From assembly GCF_015350905.1 (NCBI RefSeq), contig NZ_JADKRZ010000004.1:263924-327923 (forward strand): DNA of 64,000 nt. The letters are read 5' to 3'. This DNA is from Curtobacterium sp. VKM Ac-2865. Its GTDB lineage: Bacteria > Actinomycetota > Actinomycetes > Actinomycetales > Microbacteriaceae. The translations under genes and the position numbers were made by a program. The stretch's first letter is position 1, and each line of letters starts with the position of its first letter. This document shows positions 34,961 to 43,624 of the stretch, one piece after another. The notes beneath the pieces are model-generated. The model saw nothing but the letters and a program-made list of their open reading frames with translations. It was not told the DNA's origin and did not search any database.

Positions 34961-34974
34961 TCCGCTGACGGAAC

Positions 34975-35014
34975 GACTGGAGGCTCCCTGCCAGCTGGCA
35001 GGGAGCCTCCAGTC
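34975..35014. terminator. 40-bp perfect palindrome, bidirectional terminator
   Basis: A perfect palindrome centred on CCAGCTGG; each 20-bp arm contains GGAGGCTCCCTGCC. It lies between the convergent anti-sigma and alkene reductase genes and resembles the 64-bp palindrome at 46809. Confidence 0.85.
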
Positions 35015-35029
35015 CGTCAGTGGTGCTGA

Positions 35030-36127
35030 CTACGCGACGGAGGACGCGCGCACGTCGGCGAGCGTCGGGTAGTCGGTGTAGCCCTCGGCGCCCTGGCCGT
35101 AGAAGAGCTCCGGGCGGGGCTCGTTGAGCTCCGTGTCCTGCTCCCAGCGGTAGGCGAGGTCCGGGTTCGCGATGGCCGCGCGACCGACGGCGACGGCGTC
35201 TGCCTGGTCGGTGTCGACCAGCACGACGGCCTCGTCACGCGTGGTGAGCGAGGAGAAGCCCGAGTTCACGATGAACGGCGCGCCCGCGGTGCGGCGGATG
35301 TGCTGCACGAGGTCACCCGTCGGCTCGGCGTGCAGGACGTCGACGAAGGCGAGTCCGAGCGGCGCGAGGCCCTCGGCGACCGCGGTGTACACGGCGCGGG
35401 TCTCGGTGGCGTCGTCCTCGAGGACGCCCTGGATGCCGTGCTCGGGCGACAGGCGGATGCCGGTGCGGTCGGCACCGACGGCCTCGGCGACGGCCGTGGC
35501 GACCTCGACCGCGAAGCGCGCGCGGTTCTCGGGGGAGCCGCCGTACTGGTCGGTGCGGGTGTTCGACACCGGGGACATGAACTCGTGGACCAGGTAGCCG
35601 TTGGCGCCGTGGACCTCGACGCCGTCGAGCCCCGCGGCGATGGCGTTGCGGGCGGACTGCGCGAACTGCTGCACGACCTCGGCGACCTCGTCGGTGGTCA
35701 GCTCGTGGGGGACGGGCATGTCGGCCTTGGAGCCGTCGGCCAGGTGCGTCTGGCCGGGGGCGGCGACGGCGCTCGGGCCGACGATGCGCGGGGTCTGCGA
35801 GATCTCGGGGTGCGAGACGCGGCCACCGTGCATGAGCTGCATCACGATGGTGCCGCCCTCGGCGTGCACGGCGTCGGCGACGCGGCGCCAGCCGGCGATC
35901 TGGTCGTCGGTCTCGATGCCGGGCTGTCCGGGGTAGGAGCGGCCTTCCTGGACGGGCCAGGTGCCCTCGGTGATGATCATGCCGAGGCCGGCGCGCTGAC
36001 GGTAGTGCTCGACCAGCAGGTCGTTCGGGATGCCGTGCTCGCCGGCGCGGGTGCGCGTGAGCGGGGCCATGACGATGCGGTTCGACAGGCGCATGGCGCC
36101 GAAGGAGGTGGGTTCGAAGAGCTTCAC
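35030..36127 (-). CDS. Alkene reductase, old yellow enzyme (NADH:flavin oxidoreductase) family
   Basis: 365 residues. FMN-barrel motifs: LSNRIVMAPLTRTRA near 15-29, MQLMHGGRVSHPE, the GVEVHGANGYLVHEFMSP strand with substrate-binding HGAN, and RTDQYGGSPENRARF. C-terminal VNSGFSSL and ADAVAVGRAAIANPDLA bind the flavin phosphate. It reduces activated C=C bonds of enals, nitroesters or oxylipins using NAD(P)H. The GTG start is needed because LFEPTSFGAM is conserved in the family. Ends against a strong palindrome. A redox-type MarR regulator lies two genes upstream on the same strand. Confidence 0.92.
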   Translation of the reverse strand: MKLFEPTSFGAMRLSNRIVMAPLTRTRAGEHGIPNDLLVEHYRQRAGLGMIITEGTWPVQEGRSYPGQPGIETDDQIAGWRRVADAVHAEGGTIVMQLMHGGRVSHPEISQTPRIVGPSAVAAPGQTHLADGSKADMPVPHELTTDEVAEVVQQFAQSARNAIAAGLDGVEVHGANGYLVHEFMSPVSNTRTDQYGGSPENRARFAVEVATAVAEAVGADRTGIRLSPEHGIQGVLEDDATETRAVYTAVAEGLAPLGLAFVDVLHAEPTGDLVQHIRRTAGAPFIVNSGFSSLTTRDEAVVLVDTDQADAVAVGRAAIANPDLAYRWEQDTELNEPRPELFYGQGAEGYTDYPTLADVRASSVA

Positions 36128-36189
36128 GTGCAGGTCAACGTGCTGTTGTGCTGTGCAATTCCACGGGTCGCGCGGCTCGGAGGTTCTTC

Positions 36190-36402
36190 TCAGTCGCGGG
36201 GGCAGACGAGGGTGGAGGAGCGGACCTGGCCCTCGGGGCGGATCACCTGGTGGCGGGAGAGCGGCTTGTGGCAGATGGGGCAGCCGCGGTCGACGGAGCG
36301 GTCGTCCACGCCCTCGTCGTGGCCCGCGCCGATCTGCGACGGGCCCATCTTCTCGATGAGCGTCGTGTTCCACCGCTGGTACCACCCGCTGAAGCGACCC
36401 AT
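36190..36402 (-). CDS. Small protein with a cysteine-rich zinc-ribbon-like end
   Basis: 70 residues from the ATG at 36402, which follows AAAGGCAGG; ATGs ten codons further up have no ribosome site. The sequence starts MGRFSGWYQRWNTTLIEK and ends with C41-P-I-C44-H45 and C67, an arrangement that could bind one zinc ion. No TM or signal. I do not recognise the family. It sits between the alkene reductase and the MarR gene, 62 and 75 bp away, possibly one transcript. Confidence 0.6.
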   Translation of the reverse strand: MGRFSGWYQRWNTTLIEKMGPSQIGAGHDEGVDDRSVDRGCPICHKPLSRHQVIRPEGQVRSSTLVCPRD

Positions 36403-36477
36403 GGTCCTGCCTTTCGTTCGTCCACTCATCATTGTCGCACGAACGATCCGCGCCGTGTGGGTCCAGACCGTGTCGGT

Positions 36478-36921
36478 TCAGACCGTGTCGACGACGTCGA
36501 GCAGGGCGGTGAGCTCGTCCTTGAGTGCCTCGAGCCGGGCGACGGGCCAGCCGAGCCGGTCTGCCACCGCGACGGGAACGGCGCGGGCGCGGTCGCGGAG
36601 GGCTCGTCCCGCTGTGGTCAGCGACACCTCGAGCTGCCGTTCGTCGGAGGCGTTGCGGGTGCGGCGGAGGTACCCGGCGGCCTCGAGGCGCTTCAGGAGT
36701 GGGCTCAACGTGGCCGAGTCGAGTCGGAGTTCCGCCGCGATCGCACGCACGGACCGCGGGTCGTGCTCCCACAGGGCGAGCATGACGAGGTACTGCGGGT
36801 GCGTCAGGCCCAGGGGGTCGAGCAGGTCGCGGTAGAGCCCGATCACGCTGCGGCTCGTCGCGGCGAGTGCGAAGCAGAGCTGCCGGTCGAGGGCGAGAGG
36901 GTCGAGCTCGGTGGAGGCCAT
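36478..36921 (-). CDS. MarR-family regulator, OhrR-like
   Basis: 147 residues. LDRQLCFALAATSR at about 11-24 places a cysteine (C16) where OhrR-type peroxide sensors keep their reactive cysteine. The winged helix is SVRAIAAELRLDSATLSPLL with the wing RTRNASDERQLEVSLT. Such regulators sense organic peroxides and control ohr; no ohr gene is seen here, so the alkene reductase may be its target. TATCGT lies six bases before the ATG: leaderless. Redox sensing is inferred from the cysteine only. Confidence 0.85.
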   Translation of the reverse strand: MASTELDPLALDRQLCFALAATSRSVIGLYRDLLDPLGLTHPQYLVMLALWEHDPRSVRAIAAELRLDSATLSPLLKRLEAAGYLRRTRNASDERQLEVSLTTAGRALRDRARAVPVAVADRLGWPVARLEALKDELTALLDVVDTV

Positions 36922-36989
36922 GCCCCCACGATACCGTTCGTGCGCGAAGGACCTGCGCCACGCCTTGCGCCGCCCCCACCCCGCCACGT

Positions 36990-37045
36990 GAGATCGCAGT
37001 CCGTGTCGCCTCCGGAACAGGGGAGGCGACACGGACTGCGATCTC
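36990..37045. repeat. 56-bp palindrome, first of two copies
   Basis: Perfect 24-bp arms (36990-37013 and 37022-37045) starting GAGATCGCAGTCCGTGTCGC, around an 8-bp loop. The second copy is 280 bp away. It lies in the 424-bp gap between the MMPL and MarR genes (36922-37345), which has no supported gene; three GTGACYGGTCGG words also occur between the copies. Confidence 0.9.
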
Positions 37046-37269
37046 AGGGTGGGGGCGGGGCGGAGCTGAGCCGGGCCTCCAGGCCGTGACTGGTCGGGAC
37101 GCACCGGCAGCAACGCATCCAGTGGTCACGCCCCGTCGCTCCGCGACGGCCGGGTCGACGGGCCGTGACCGGTCGGCGGACGTGAACGGGGTGTCGTGAC
37201 CGGTCGGGAGGCTCGTGGCGCGCCCGGCGGTCGGCCCGCGTCCCCGCGTCCCCGCCGCCCCCACCACGT

Positions 37270-37325
37270 GAGATCGCAGTCCGTGTCGCCTCCGGAACGG
37301 GGGAGGCGACACGGACTGCGATCTC
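37270..37325. repeat. 56-bp palindrome, second copy
   Basis: Identical 24-bp arms to the copy at 36990 (37270-37293 and 37302-37325); only the loop differs by one base (GGAACGGG versus GGAACAGG). It ends 20 bp from the stop of the MMPL gene and may terminate it. Confidence 0.9.
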
Positions 37326-37345
37326 GGGGTGGGATGGGGTCGGGG

Positions 37346-40087
37346 CTACTCCGCGCGGTGGGCCGGCTCGTGGCCGGACTCGTGGGGGTTCGCGTCCGGC
37401 TCCACCGGCAGGGCGTGGGTGCCGGTGCGGGTGTCCTCGTGCGCGTGCACGGCTCCGACTCGCGCGGGCTCGGGCTCGCTGTTCCGCTGGAGGTCGGCGT
37501 TCCGGTCACCCGGGTGCGACCGCTCGAGCTTGGCGCCCTCGACGTCGACGTCCGGCACGATGCGGTCGAGCCACTTCGGGAACCACCAGGCACTCTTGCC
37601 GAGCAGGTGCATCGCGGCCGGGATGAGCAGCATGCGGACGACGAACGCGTCGACGAGCACACCGAACGCCAGGCCGAACCCGATCGGCTTGATGGTGGAG
37701 GAGTCCGAGAAGATGAACCCGGCGAACACGGAGATCATGATGATCGCCGCTGCCGTGACCACCGCGCGACCGGCGTGCAGACCGCGCTGGACGGCCACCT
37801 TCGCGCTCGCGCCGTGGGCGTAGGCCTCGCGCATGCCCGACACCAGGAACAGCTGGTAGTCCATCGCCAGGCCGAACAGGATGCCGATCTCGATGATGGG
37901 CAGGAAGCTCAGGATCGGCGCGGGGTCGTGCACGCCGAAGACGCTGCCGAACCACCCCCACTGGTAGATCGCGGTCAGGCCACCGAAGGCCGCGAGGACC
38001 GACAGGATGAAGCCCGCCGTGGCCGTGATCGGGACCAGGAAGGACCGGAACACGACGATCAGGATGATGAGCGACAGCCCGACGACGACCGCCAGGTACA
38101 GCGGCAGCACGCTCGAGAGCTTCTCGGAGACGTCGATGTTCGCGGACGCGTTGCCTGCGACGCCGAGCGTGGCCTTCCCGTCGTCGACGTTCACGTTCTG
38201 CGTCCGGAGGTCCTTGACGAGGTCCTCCGTCGAGATGCTGTCCGGGCCGCCGGAGGGCTTCACCTGGAACGCGATGATGTCGCGGGCCTTCGAGGCGCCG
38301 ATCGGCAGCACGGCGTCGACGTCGCTGTTCTTCGCGATCGCCTGGCCGATGGTGACCTCGGTCGCGGTGACGTCGCCCTCGTCGATCGCCTTCGGCAGGG
38401 TGGCCACGACGAGCAGTGGGCCGTTCTGTCCGGCGCCGAACTCCTTGCTGAGCGTCTTGTACGCCTTGTACTGGCTGGAGTCGACGGCCTCCGACGACCC
38501 CGAGGGCAGACCGAGCCGCATCTGCGTGGCCGGGAGCGCGATCGTGCCGAGCACCGCGATGCCGGCGACGAGCGTGATGACCGCGCGCCAGGTCGACATG
38601 GGCTTGTTCGGGACGCGGGTCGAGCCGGTGTTGCCGATGCGCGTGCGCTCCTTCCCCCGGAGGATCCGCATGCCGATGATCGACAGCAGCGCCGGGGTGA
38701 AGGACGTGGCGATGAGGATGGCGAAGAACACCGCGACGGCGCCCACCGTGCCCATCAGGCCGAGGAACGGGATGCCGGTGATGTTGAGCGCGAGCAGGGC
38801 GACGATGACCGTCGCGCCGGCGAACACGACGGCATTGCCGGACGTGCCGTTGGCGAGCCCGATCGACTCGTGCACGCCCATGCCCTGCTTCAGCTGGGTC
38901 CGGTGTCGGTTGAGGATGAACAGCGAGTAGTCGATGCCGACCGCCAGGCCCAGCATCACCCCCAGCACCGGCGTGACCGAGATGAACTCGACGAGGCTGG
39001 AGAACGACAGGGCTGCGAGCGACGCCACCCCGATGCCGAGCACGGCACTGACGAGCGGCACTGCGGCACCGACGATCGTCCGGAGCATCAGGAACAGCAC
39101 GATCGCGGCGACGATCACGCCCGCGATCTCGCCCGGGCCGAGGATCGACGGGACCCCCTGGGCGATGTCGTTCGACACGTACACGCGGACGCCGTCGATC
39201 TCCGCGGCATCGGCCTTGTCGGAGATCGCGGTCTTGGTGCTCTGCGGCACCTCGTACGTCGACTTCGTGAACTGCACGGTGCCGATCGCGGCGCTGCCGT
39301 TCGAGGAGACGAAGCGGATGTCCTTCGACAGGTCGAGCAGGTCGGACCCCTGCTCGAGCTGCTTCGCGCTGTCGTCGAGCTTGGTGGTGTTCTCGTCGAT
39401 CTTCTGCTGCGCCTCGGTGAGCTGCTGCTCACCGGACGTGATCTGGGCCTGCTGGGCGTCGATCTGCGCCTGGGCCTGCGTCAGCTGCGCCTGCGCGGCC
39501 TGTGCCTGGGCGGCGGCGCCGGAGGCTGCTGCGCCGGTCGCTGCTGCACCGGAGGCCGACGCTGCGGAGAGCTGCTGCTTCTGGGCGTCGAGCTTGGCCT
39601 GCGCGTCGGCGATCTGCTGCTTGCCGGACTCGAGCTGGGCCTTCTGGGCGTCGAGCTGGGCCTGGCCGTCCTTGATCTGTGCGCGGCCGTCGCTGATCTC
39701 CTTGCGGCCGTCGACGATCTTCTGGCGCTGGTCGTCGAGCTGGTCCTGCGTGCTGAACCCCGACGTCGCACCCTTGACGCCGTTGAGGTCCTCGAGGTCC
39801 TTCAGGAAGTCGTCGACCCCGCTCTTCTGCGCGCTCGTGAAGGCCTTGCCGTCCGTCGTCTCGAAGACGAGCGTGCCGTTCCCGCCGTTGGCACTCGGGA
39901 ACTTGTCCGCGAGCTGGTCCTGCACCTGGCTGGTCTTGGTGTTCGGGATGGTGATCGACGAGGAGATGGTCCCGGCGAACAGGGCGTACGTCCCGCCCGC
40001 GATCCCCATGATCACGATCCAGGTGATGATCACGAGCCAGTGCCGTCGGGCGGCGAATCGTCCGAGGCGGTAGAGCAGACCGGCCAT
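37346..40087 (-). CDS. MMPL/RND-family membrane exporter with coiled-coil periplasmic insertion
   Basis: 913 residues, two sets of about six TM helices. Residues 1-30 form the first TM; 330-520 and 690-850 hold the helix bundles with the MMPL proton-relay words GLAVGIDYSLFIL and GLAMDYQLFLVSGMREA. The first extracytoplasmic loop has a long Gln/Ala/Asp-rich heptad region (about 105-270) with repeats such as DGRAQIKDGQAQLDAQKAQL, predicted coiled coil. Probably exports a lipid or toxic compound. The TetR gene just upstream (74 bp) likely regulates it. ATG follows AAAGGAACGG. Confidence 0.9.
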   Translation of the reverse strand: MAGLLYRLGRFAARRHWLVIITWIVIMGIAGGTYALFAGTISSSITIPNTKTSQVQDQLADKFPSANGGNGTLVFETTDGKAFTSAQKSGVDDFLKDLEDLNGVKGATSGFSTQDQLDDQRQKIVDGRKEISDGRAQIKDGQAQLDAQKAQLESGKQQIADAQAKLDAQKQQLSAASASGAAATGAAASGAAAQAQAAQAQLTQAQAQIDAQQAQITSGEQQLTEAQQKIDENTTKLDDSAKQLEQGSDLLDLSKDIRFVSSNGSAAIGTVQFTKSTYEVPQSTKTAISDKADAAEIDGVRVYVSNDIAQGVPSILGPGEIAGVIVAAIVLFLMLRTIVGAAVPLVSAVLGIGVASLAALSFSSLVEFISVTPVLGVMLGLAVGIDYSLFILNRHRTQLKQGMGVHESIGLANGTSGNAVVFAGATVIVALLALNITGIPFLGLMGTVGAVAVFFAILIATSFTPALLSIIGMRILRGKERTRIGNTGSTRVPNKPMSTWRAVITLVAGIAVLGTIALPATQMRLGLPSGSSEAVDSSQYKAYKTLSKEFGAGQNGPLLVVATLPKAIDEGDVTATEVTIGQAIAKNSDVDAVLPIGASKARDIIAFQVKPSGGPDSISTEDLVKDLRTQNVNVDDGKATLGVAGNASANIDVSEKLSSVLPLYLAVVVGLSLIILIVVFRSFLVPITATAGFILSVLAAFGGLTAIYQWGWFGSVFGVHDPAPILSFLPIIEIGILFGLAMDYQLFLVSGMREAYAHGASAKVAVQRGLHAGRAVVTAAAIIMISVFAGFIFSDSSTIKPIGFGLAFGVLVDAFVVRMLLIPAAMHLLGKSAWWFPKWLDRIVPDVDVEGAKLERSHPGDRNADLQRNSEPEPARVGAVHAHEDTRTGTHALPVEPDANPHESGHEPAHRAE

Positions 40088-40160
40088 GGGGTGCCCCGTT
40101 CCTTTCGTAGTGGGTGGTGCGTGCGGAGTGGGGTACGCCGGTGGACCCCTGGTGGTGATG

Positions 40161-40802
40161 TCAGTGCGCGGGCAGGTACCCGCTGCGGACGCTGTGCACG
40201 AGTCGTGCGAGCAGGGCGTCCCAGTCGTCGAGGGCGTCCTGGTCGAGTCGGGGCCCGGTCGTCGAGAGCCAGTGTTCGGCGATGACGACGATGCCGCTCA
40301 TGAGCGAGTCGACGAGCAGGGCCGCGTCGAGTTCGTCGGCTGCGGGGTGCCGTCGGATGACCTCCACCCGGAGGCGGTCGGTCACCCGGGCGAAGGCCGT
40401 CTGGGTGAGGATCGCCGCCTTGGCGTCGGTCTCGTCGTCCGGTTCCCCGAGGATCGTGGCCATCCGGGCGATGGCGCTCGCCAGGTCGGCTCCCCGTGCT
40501 GCGGACTCGAGCTCGTCGAACATCGAGGAACGGGAGCCGTCACCGACGGGGGTGTTGGCGATGTCACCGAGGAAGCGGTCGATGATCACCGACAGCACCT
40601 CTTCGCAGACCGTCAGCAGGATCTCGTCGAGCGAGGAGAAGTGGTTGAACACCGTGCGTCGGGCGACGTCGGCGCGGGCGGCGAGCTCGTCCACGCTGAA
40701 GCCACGTCCGCCGCGTTCGTCCACCAGGTCGCGGGCCGCCTGCAGGATCGCCGCACGGTGCTTCGCCTTGAGGGCAGCACGGCGGTCGATCGACAGGGTC
40801 AC
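40161..40802 (-). CDS. TetR-family regulator of the MMPL exporter
   Basis: 213 residues from a GTG. DNA-binding domain: AAILQAARDLVDERG then FSVDELAARADVARRTVFNHF and SSLDEIL. TAGTGT lies seven bases before the GTG, so the mRNA is probably leaderless, and a palindrome (TGCAC-tca-GTGCA) sits just beyond this box. It is upstream of the MMPL gene on the same strand and divergent from the broken mannitol-dehydrogenase-family gene. Autorepression through the palindrome is the simplest reading. Confidence 0.85.
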   Translation of the reverse strand: MTLSIDRRAALKAKHRAAILQAARDLVDERGGRGFSVDELAARADVARRTVFNHFSSLDEILLTVCEEVLSVIIDRFLGDIANTPVGDGSRSSMFDELESAARGADLASAIARMATILGEPDDETDAKAAILTQTAFARVTDRLRVEVIRRHPAADELDAALLVDSLMSGIVVIAEHWLSTTGPRLDQDALDDWDALLARLVHSVRSGYLPAH

Positions 40803-40815
40803 GGAAGCAACACTA

Positions 40816-40840
40816 GGTGCAACGATGCACTCAGTGCACC
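40816..40840. promoter_or_regulatory. Candidate TetR operator
   Basis: Inner palindrome TGCAC-TCA-GTGCA (40826-40838) nested in GGTGCA/TGCACC outer arms (40816-40821, 40835-40840). It begins next to the -10 box of the TetR gene. Confidence 0.6.
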
Positions 40841-40939
40841 GTGGCGGAGCGGACGCTCAGTCTTGTCCCCCGGACTCGCGTGGAAGACTGACCGAACGGC
40901 CAGCGTGACCGGTCGACCGACCCGTACGAAGGAGTACCG

Positions 40940-42421
40940 ATGTCCGTCTCCCTGTCCACGGCCACCCTCGACGAGATCGCCGCCGCGGGGGTCGCCGTCC
41001 CGACCTACGACCGCACCGGGATCACGGCCGGCATCGTCCACTTCGGTGTCGGCGGCTTCCACCGGGCGCACCAGGCGATGGTCATCGACCGGCTCCTGCA
41101 GCGCGGCGAAGCCCGGTAGTACGGCATCTGCGGGGTCGGTGTGCTCGAGCAGGACCGCCGCATGGCCGAGACGATGCGGACGCAGGACGGGCTCTACACG
41201 CTCGTCCTCAAGCACGCGGACGGCACCCGCGAGGCCCGGGTCATCGGCAGCATCGTCGACTACCTGCTCGCCGTCGACGACCCGGACGCCGTGGTCGAGA
41301 AGATGGCGTCGCCGGAGACGAAGATCGTCAGCCTGACCATCACCGAGGGCGGGTACAACTTCGACCACGTCACCGGCGCCTTCGTCGAGGACGACCCGGG
41401 CGTGGTCGCCGACGTCGACGGGGACACCCCGCCGCGCACCGTCTTCGGCCTGGTGGTGGCGGCCCTCCGTCGCCGACGAGACCGCGGGCTCGAGCCGTTC
41501 ACCGTGATGTCGTGCGACAACATCCAGGGCAACGGGCACGTCGCCCGGGCGATGTTCACCGCCTTCGCCCGGCTGCAGGACCCCCGTTTCGCCGAGTGGA
41601 TGGACGAGCACGTGGCGTTCCCGAACTCGATGGTCGACCGGATCACCCCCGTCACCACCGACGAGGACCGAGCCGCGGTGCGCGACGACCTCGGCATCGA
41701 GGACGCCTGGCCCGTCGTCGCCGAGCCCTTCTTCCAGTGGGTGCTCGAGGACGACCACCCCGCCGGACGCCCGGCCTACGAGGACGTCGACGTGCAGCTC
41801 GTCGCGGACGTGGAGCCGTACGAGCTGATGAAGCTGCGGCTCCTCAACGCGTCGCACCAGGGCCTGTGCTACTTCGGGTACCTCTCCGGCAACCGCTACG
41901 CGCACGAGGCCACGCAGGACCCGGCCATCGCGACCTTCCTCCGTCGGTACATGGACGAGGAGGCGACCCCGACGCTGCAGCCGGTACCCGGCATCGACCT
42001 CGACGACTACAAGGCGACCCTCATCGAGCGCTTCCAGAACCCCGAGGTCCGCGACACCCTGGCCCGGCTCTGCGCCGAGTCGAGCGACCGGATCCCGAAG
42101 TGGCTGCTGCCGGTCGTGCGCGACAACCTCCGATCGGGTGGACCTGTCGCCCTGTCGGCCGGGATCGTCGCGTCGTGGGCCCGGTACGCCGAGGGCACCG
42201 ACGAGTCGGGGGAGCCGATCGAGATCGTCGACCGCCTGGCCGAGTCCCTGCACCGCATCGCCCTGACCCAGCGCGAGGACCCGCTCGCCTTCATCGCGAA
42301 CCGGCAGGTGTTCGGGGACCTCGTCGACGACGAGCGGTTCGTCGCCGCGTACCGCGACGCCCTCGACGGACTCGTCCGCGACGGCGCGCACGCCACGGTG
42401 GAGCGGCTGTCGCGCGGTTGA
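40940..42421 (+). pseudogene. Mannitol 2-dehydrogenase / fructuronate reductase family gene interrupted by an in-frame TAG
   Basis: The ATG at 40940 follows AAGGAGTACC and opens MSVSLSTATLDEIAAAG, reaching IVHFGVGGFHRAHQAMV, the family's NAD-binding start. Codon 60 is TAG (41117-41119), after which the same frame continues without another stop to 42421 (434 further codons). The rest is well conserved in style: YGICGVG, SCDNIQGNG, and the catalytic K298-LRLLN-AS-H306 signature. Joined, the length (493) is normal for polyol dehydrogenases that interconvert mannitol and fructose or uronate equivalents. A restart at the GTG near 41141 would lose the Rossmann glycine motif. A real nonsense mutation, a sequencing error or readthrough are all possible. 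Confidence 0.85.
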
Positions 42422-42503
42422 CGCGGGTCGCGCACTCGACGTGACCGGGTGGCGGTGGGACGTCAGGTGGGGAACTGTGCACGGCGCAGGGGAGGATGGC
42501 GGG

Positions 42504-43454
42504 ATGCGATCGACGTCGACGGTGTCCGCTGCGGCCGTGCTGCTCGTGGGGGCGCTCGCGCTCGCCGGGTGCGCCGGTGCGGGGCCGTCTGCCCCGGTGT
42601 CGTCCGCCGCGTCGGGCAGGGGGCCGACGAGCGTGACGTCCGCCGCGTCGCCCGACACGACCTCGTCGCCTGCGACGGACCGCGCCTTCCGCGCGCTCGA
42701 GCGCGACCACGGCGCTCGGCTCGGCGTGACGGCGATCGACACCGGCACCGGCAGGCAGGTCGCCTGGCGTGCGGGGGAGCGCTTCGCCTTCGCCTCGGCG
42801 AACAAGGTCTTCATCGCGGCGGCACTGCTCGCGCGGTCCTCGGACGCCGACCTCGACACCGTGGTGCACTACGACCGTGCGGACCTGCTGGCGTACGCCC
42901 CCGTGACGAGTCAGTCCGTCGCCACCGGGATGACCGTGCGGGCGCTCCTGGACGCGATGCTCCGCTTCAGCGACAACACGGCGGCGAACCTGCTCGTGGA
43001 GCGGGTCGGTGGGCCGGGCGAGGTGCAGCGGTTCCTCCGCGACCTCGGCGACCGGACGACGAACGTCGACCGCGTCGAGCCCGACCTGAACGAGGCCACT
43101 CCGGGCGATGCGCGGGACACCACCACGCCGGCGCAGTTCGCGGCCGACGTGCGCGCGGTCCTCCTCGGTTCGGCACTCGAACCGTCCGATCGGAGGATGG
43201 TGCGCGAGACCATGCTCCGCAACACCACGGGCGACGCGACGATCCGGGCTGGGGTCGATCCGGCGTGGTCGGTCGCCGACAAGACCGGGACGGGGTCGTA
43301 CGGCGTCCGCAACGACATCGGTGTCGTGTACCCGACGGGCCGGGCGCCGATCGTGGTGGTCGTGATGACGAGCAAGGGCGCTGCCGGCGCGGAGCCCGAC
43401 GACGCCCTGGTGGCCACGGCGACGCGAGTGGCGGTCACCGCGCTCGGCCGTTGA
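42504..43454 (+). CDS. Class A serine beta-lactamase, lipoprotein
   Basis: 316 residues with a lipoprotein signal (LALAGC, Cys23). All class A motifs are present: S98-A-N-K101 (SxxK), S156-D-N158, E192 in EPDLNEATPGD and K260-T-G in VADKTGTGSYGVRNDIG. The residue pair A-N inside SxxK, instead of the usual T-F, is uncommon. It should hydrolyse penicillins or cephalosporins outside the membrane. GGGGAGGA lies before the ATG. No penicillin-sensing regulator is adjacent. Resistance level cannot be judged from sequence. Confidence 0.93.
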   Translation: MRSTSTVSAAAVLLVGALALAGCAGAGPSAPVSSAASGRGPTSVTSAASPDTTSSPATDRAFRALERDHGARLGVTAIDTGTGRQVAWRAGERFAFASANKVFIAAALLARSSDADLDTVVHYDRADLLAYAPVTSQSVATGMTVRALLDAMLRFSDNTAANLLVERVGGPGEVQRFLRDLGDRTTNVDRVEPDLNEATPGDARDTTTPAQFAADVRAVLLGSALEPSDRRMVRETMLRNTTGDATIRAGVDPAWSVADKTGTGSYGVRNDIGVVYPTGRAPIVVVVMTSKGAAGAEPDDALVATATRVAVTALGR

Positions 43455-43467
43455 CCCGGCTCTGCCT

Positions 43468-43529
43468 GGTGCGAGGTCGACAACCCCGTGCGCCGTCACC
43501 GGACCGCACCGGGTGGTTGACCTCGCACC
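43468..43529. repeat. Dispersed GGTGCGAGGT hairpin (copy at 43.5 kb)
   Basis: 25-bp arms 43468-43492 and 43505-43529, starting GGTGCGAGGTCGAC and ending GTTGACCTCGCACC, with three mismatches and a 12-nt loop. Same element as hairpin 2 of the 13.4-14.1 kb repeat and as 52245-52306. It directly follows the beta-lactamase stop and may terminate it. Confidence 0.8.
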
Positions 43530-43624
43530 GGCCGGCGAGCCGCGCACCGTGCGGGCCGCGCACCGTGCCACCAGGAACGCGCGCCTCTGAGGAGCGCTCA
43601 GCGGCCACGCGTAGCTTCGCCGTC

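Noticed and set aside
36126..36150. Internal ATG of the alkene reductase as start
   Set aside because: The next Met, in GAMRLSNRI, would remove the conserved first strand LFEPTSFG; the GTG at 36127 is kept although no clear ribosome site is seen.
41141..42421. A separate, intact 426-residue gene starting at a GTG
   Set aside because: The upstream part in the same frame encodes the conserved Rossmann start of the same protein and has its own ribosome site, so this is the 3' part of a gene broken by TAG rather than an independent gene.
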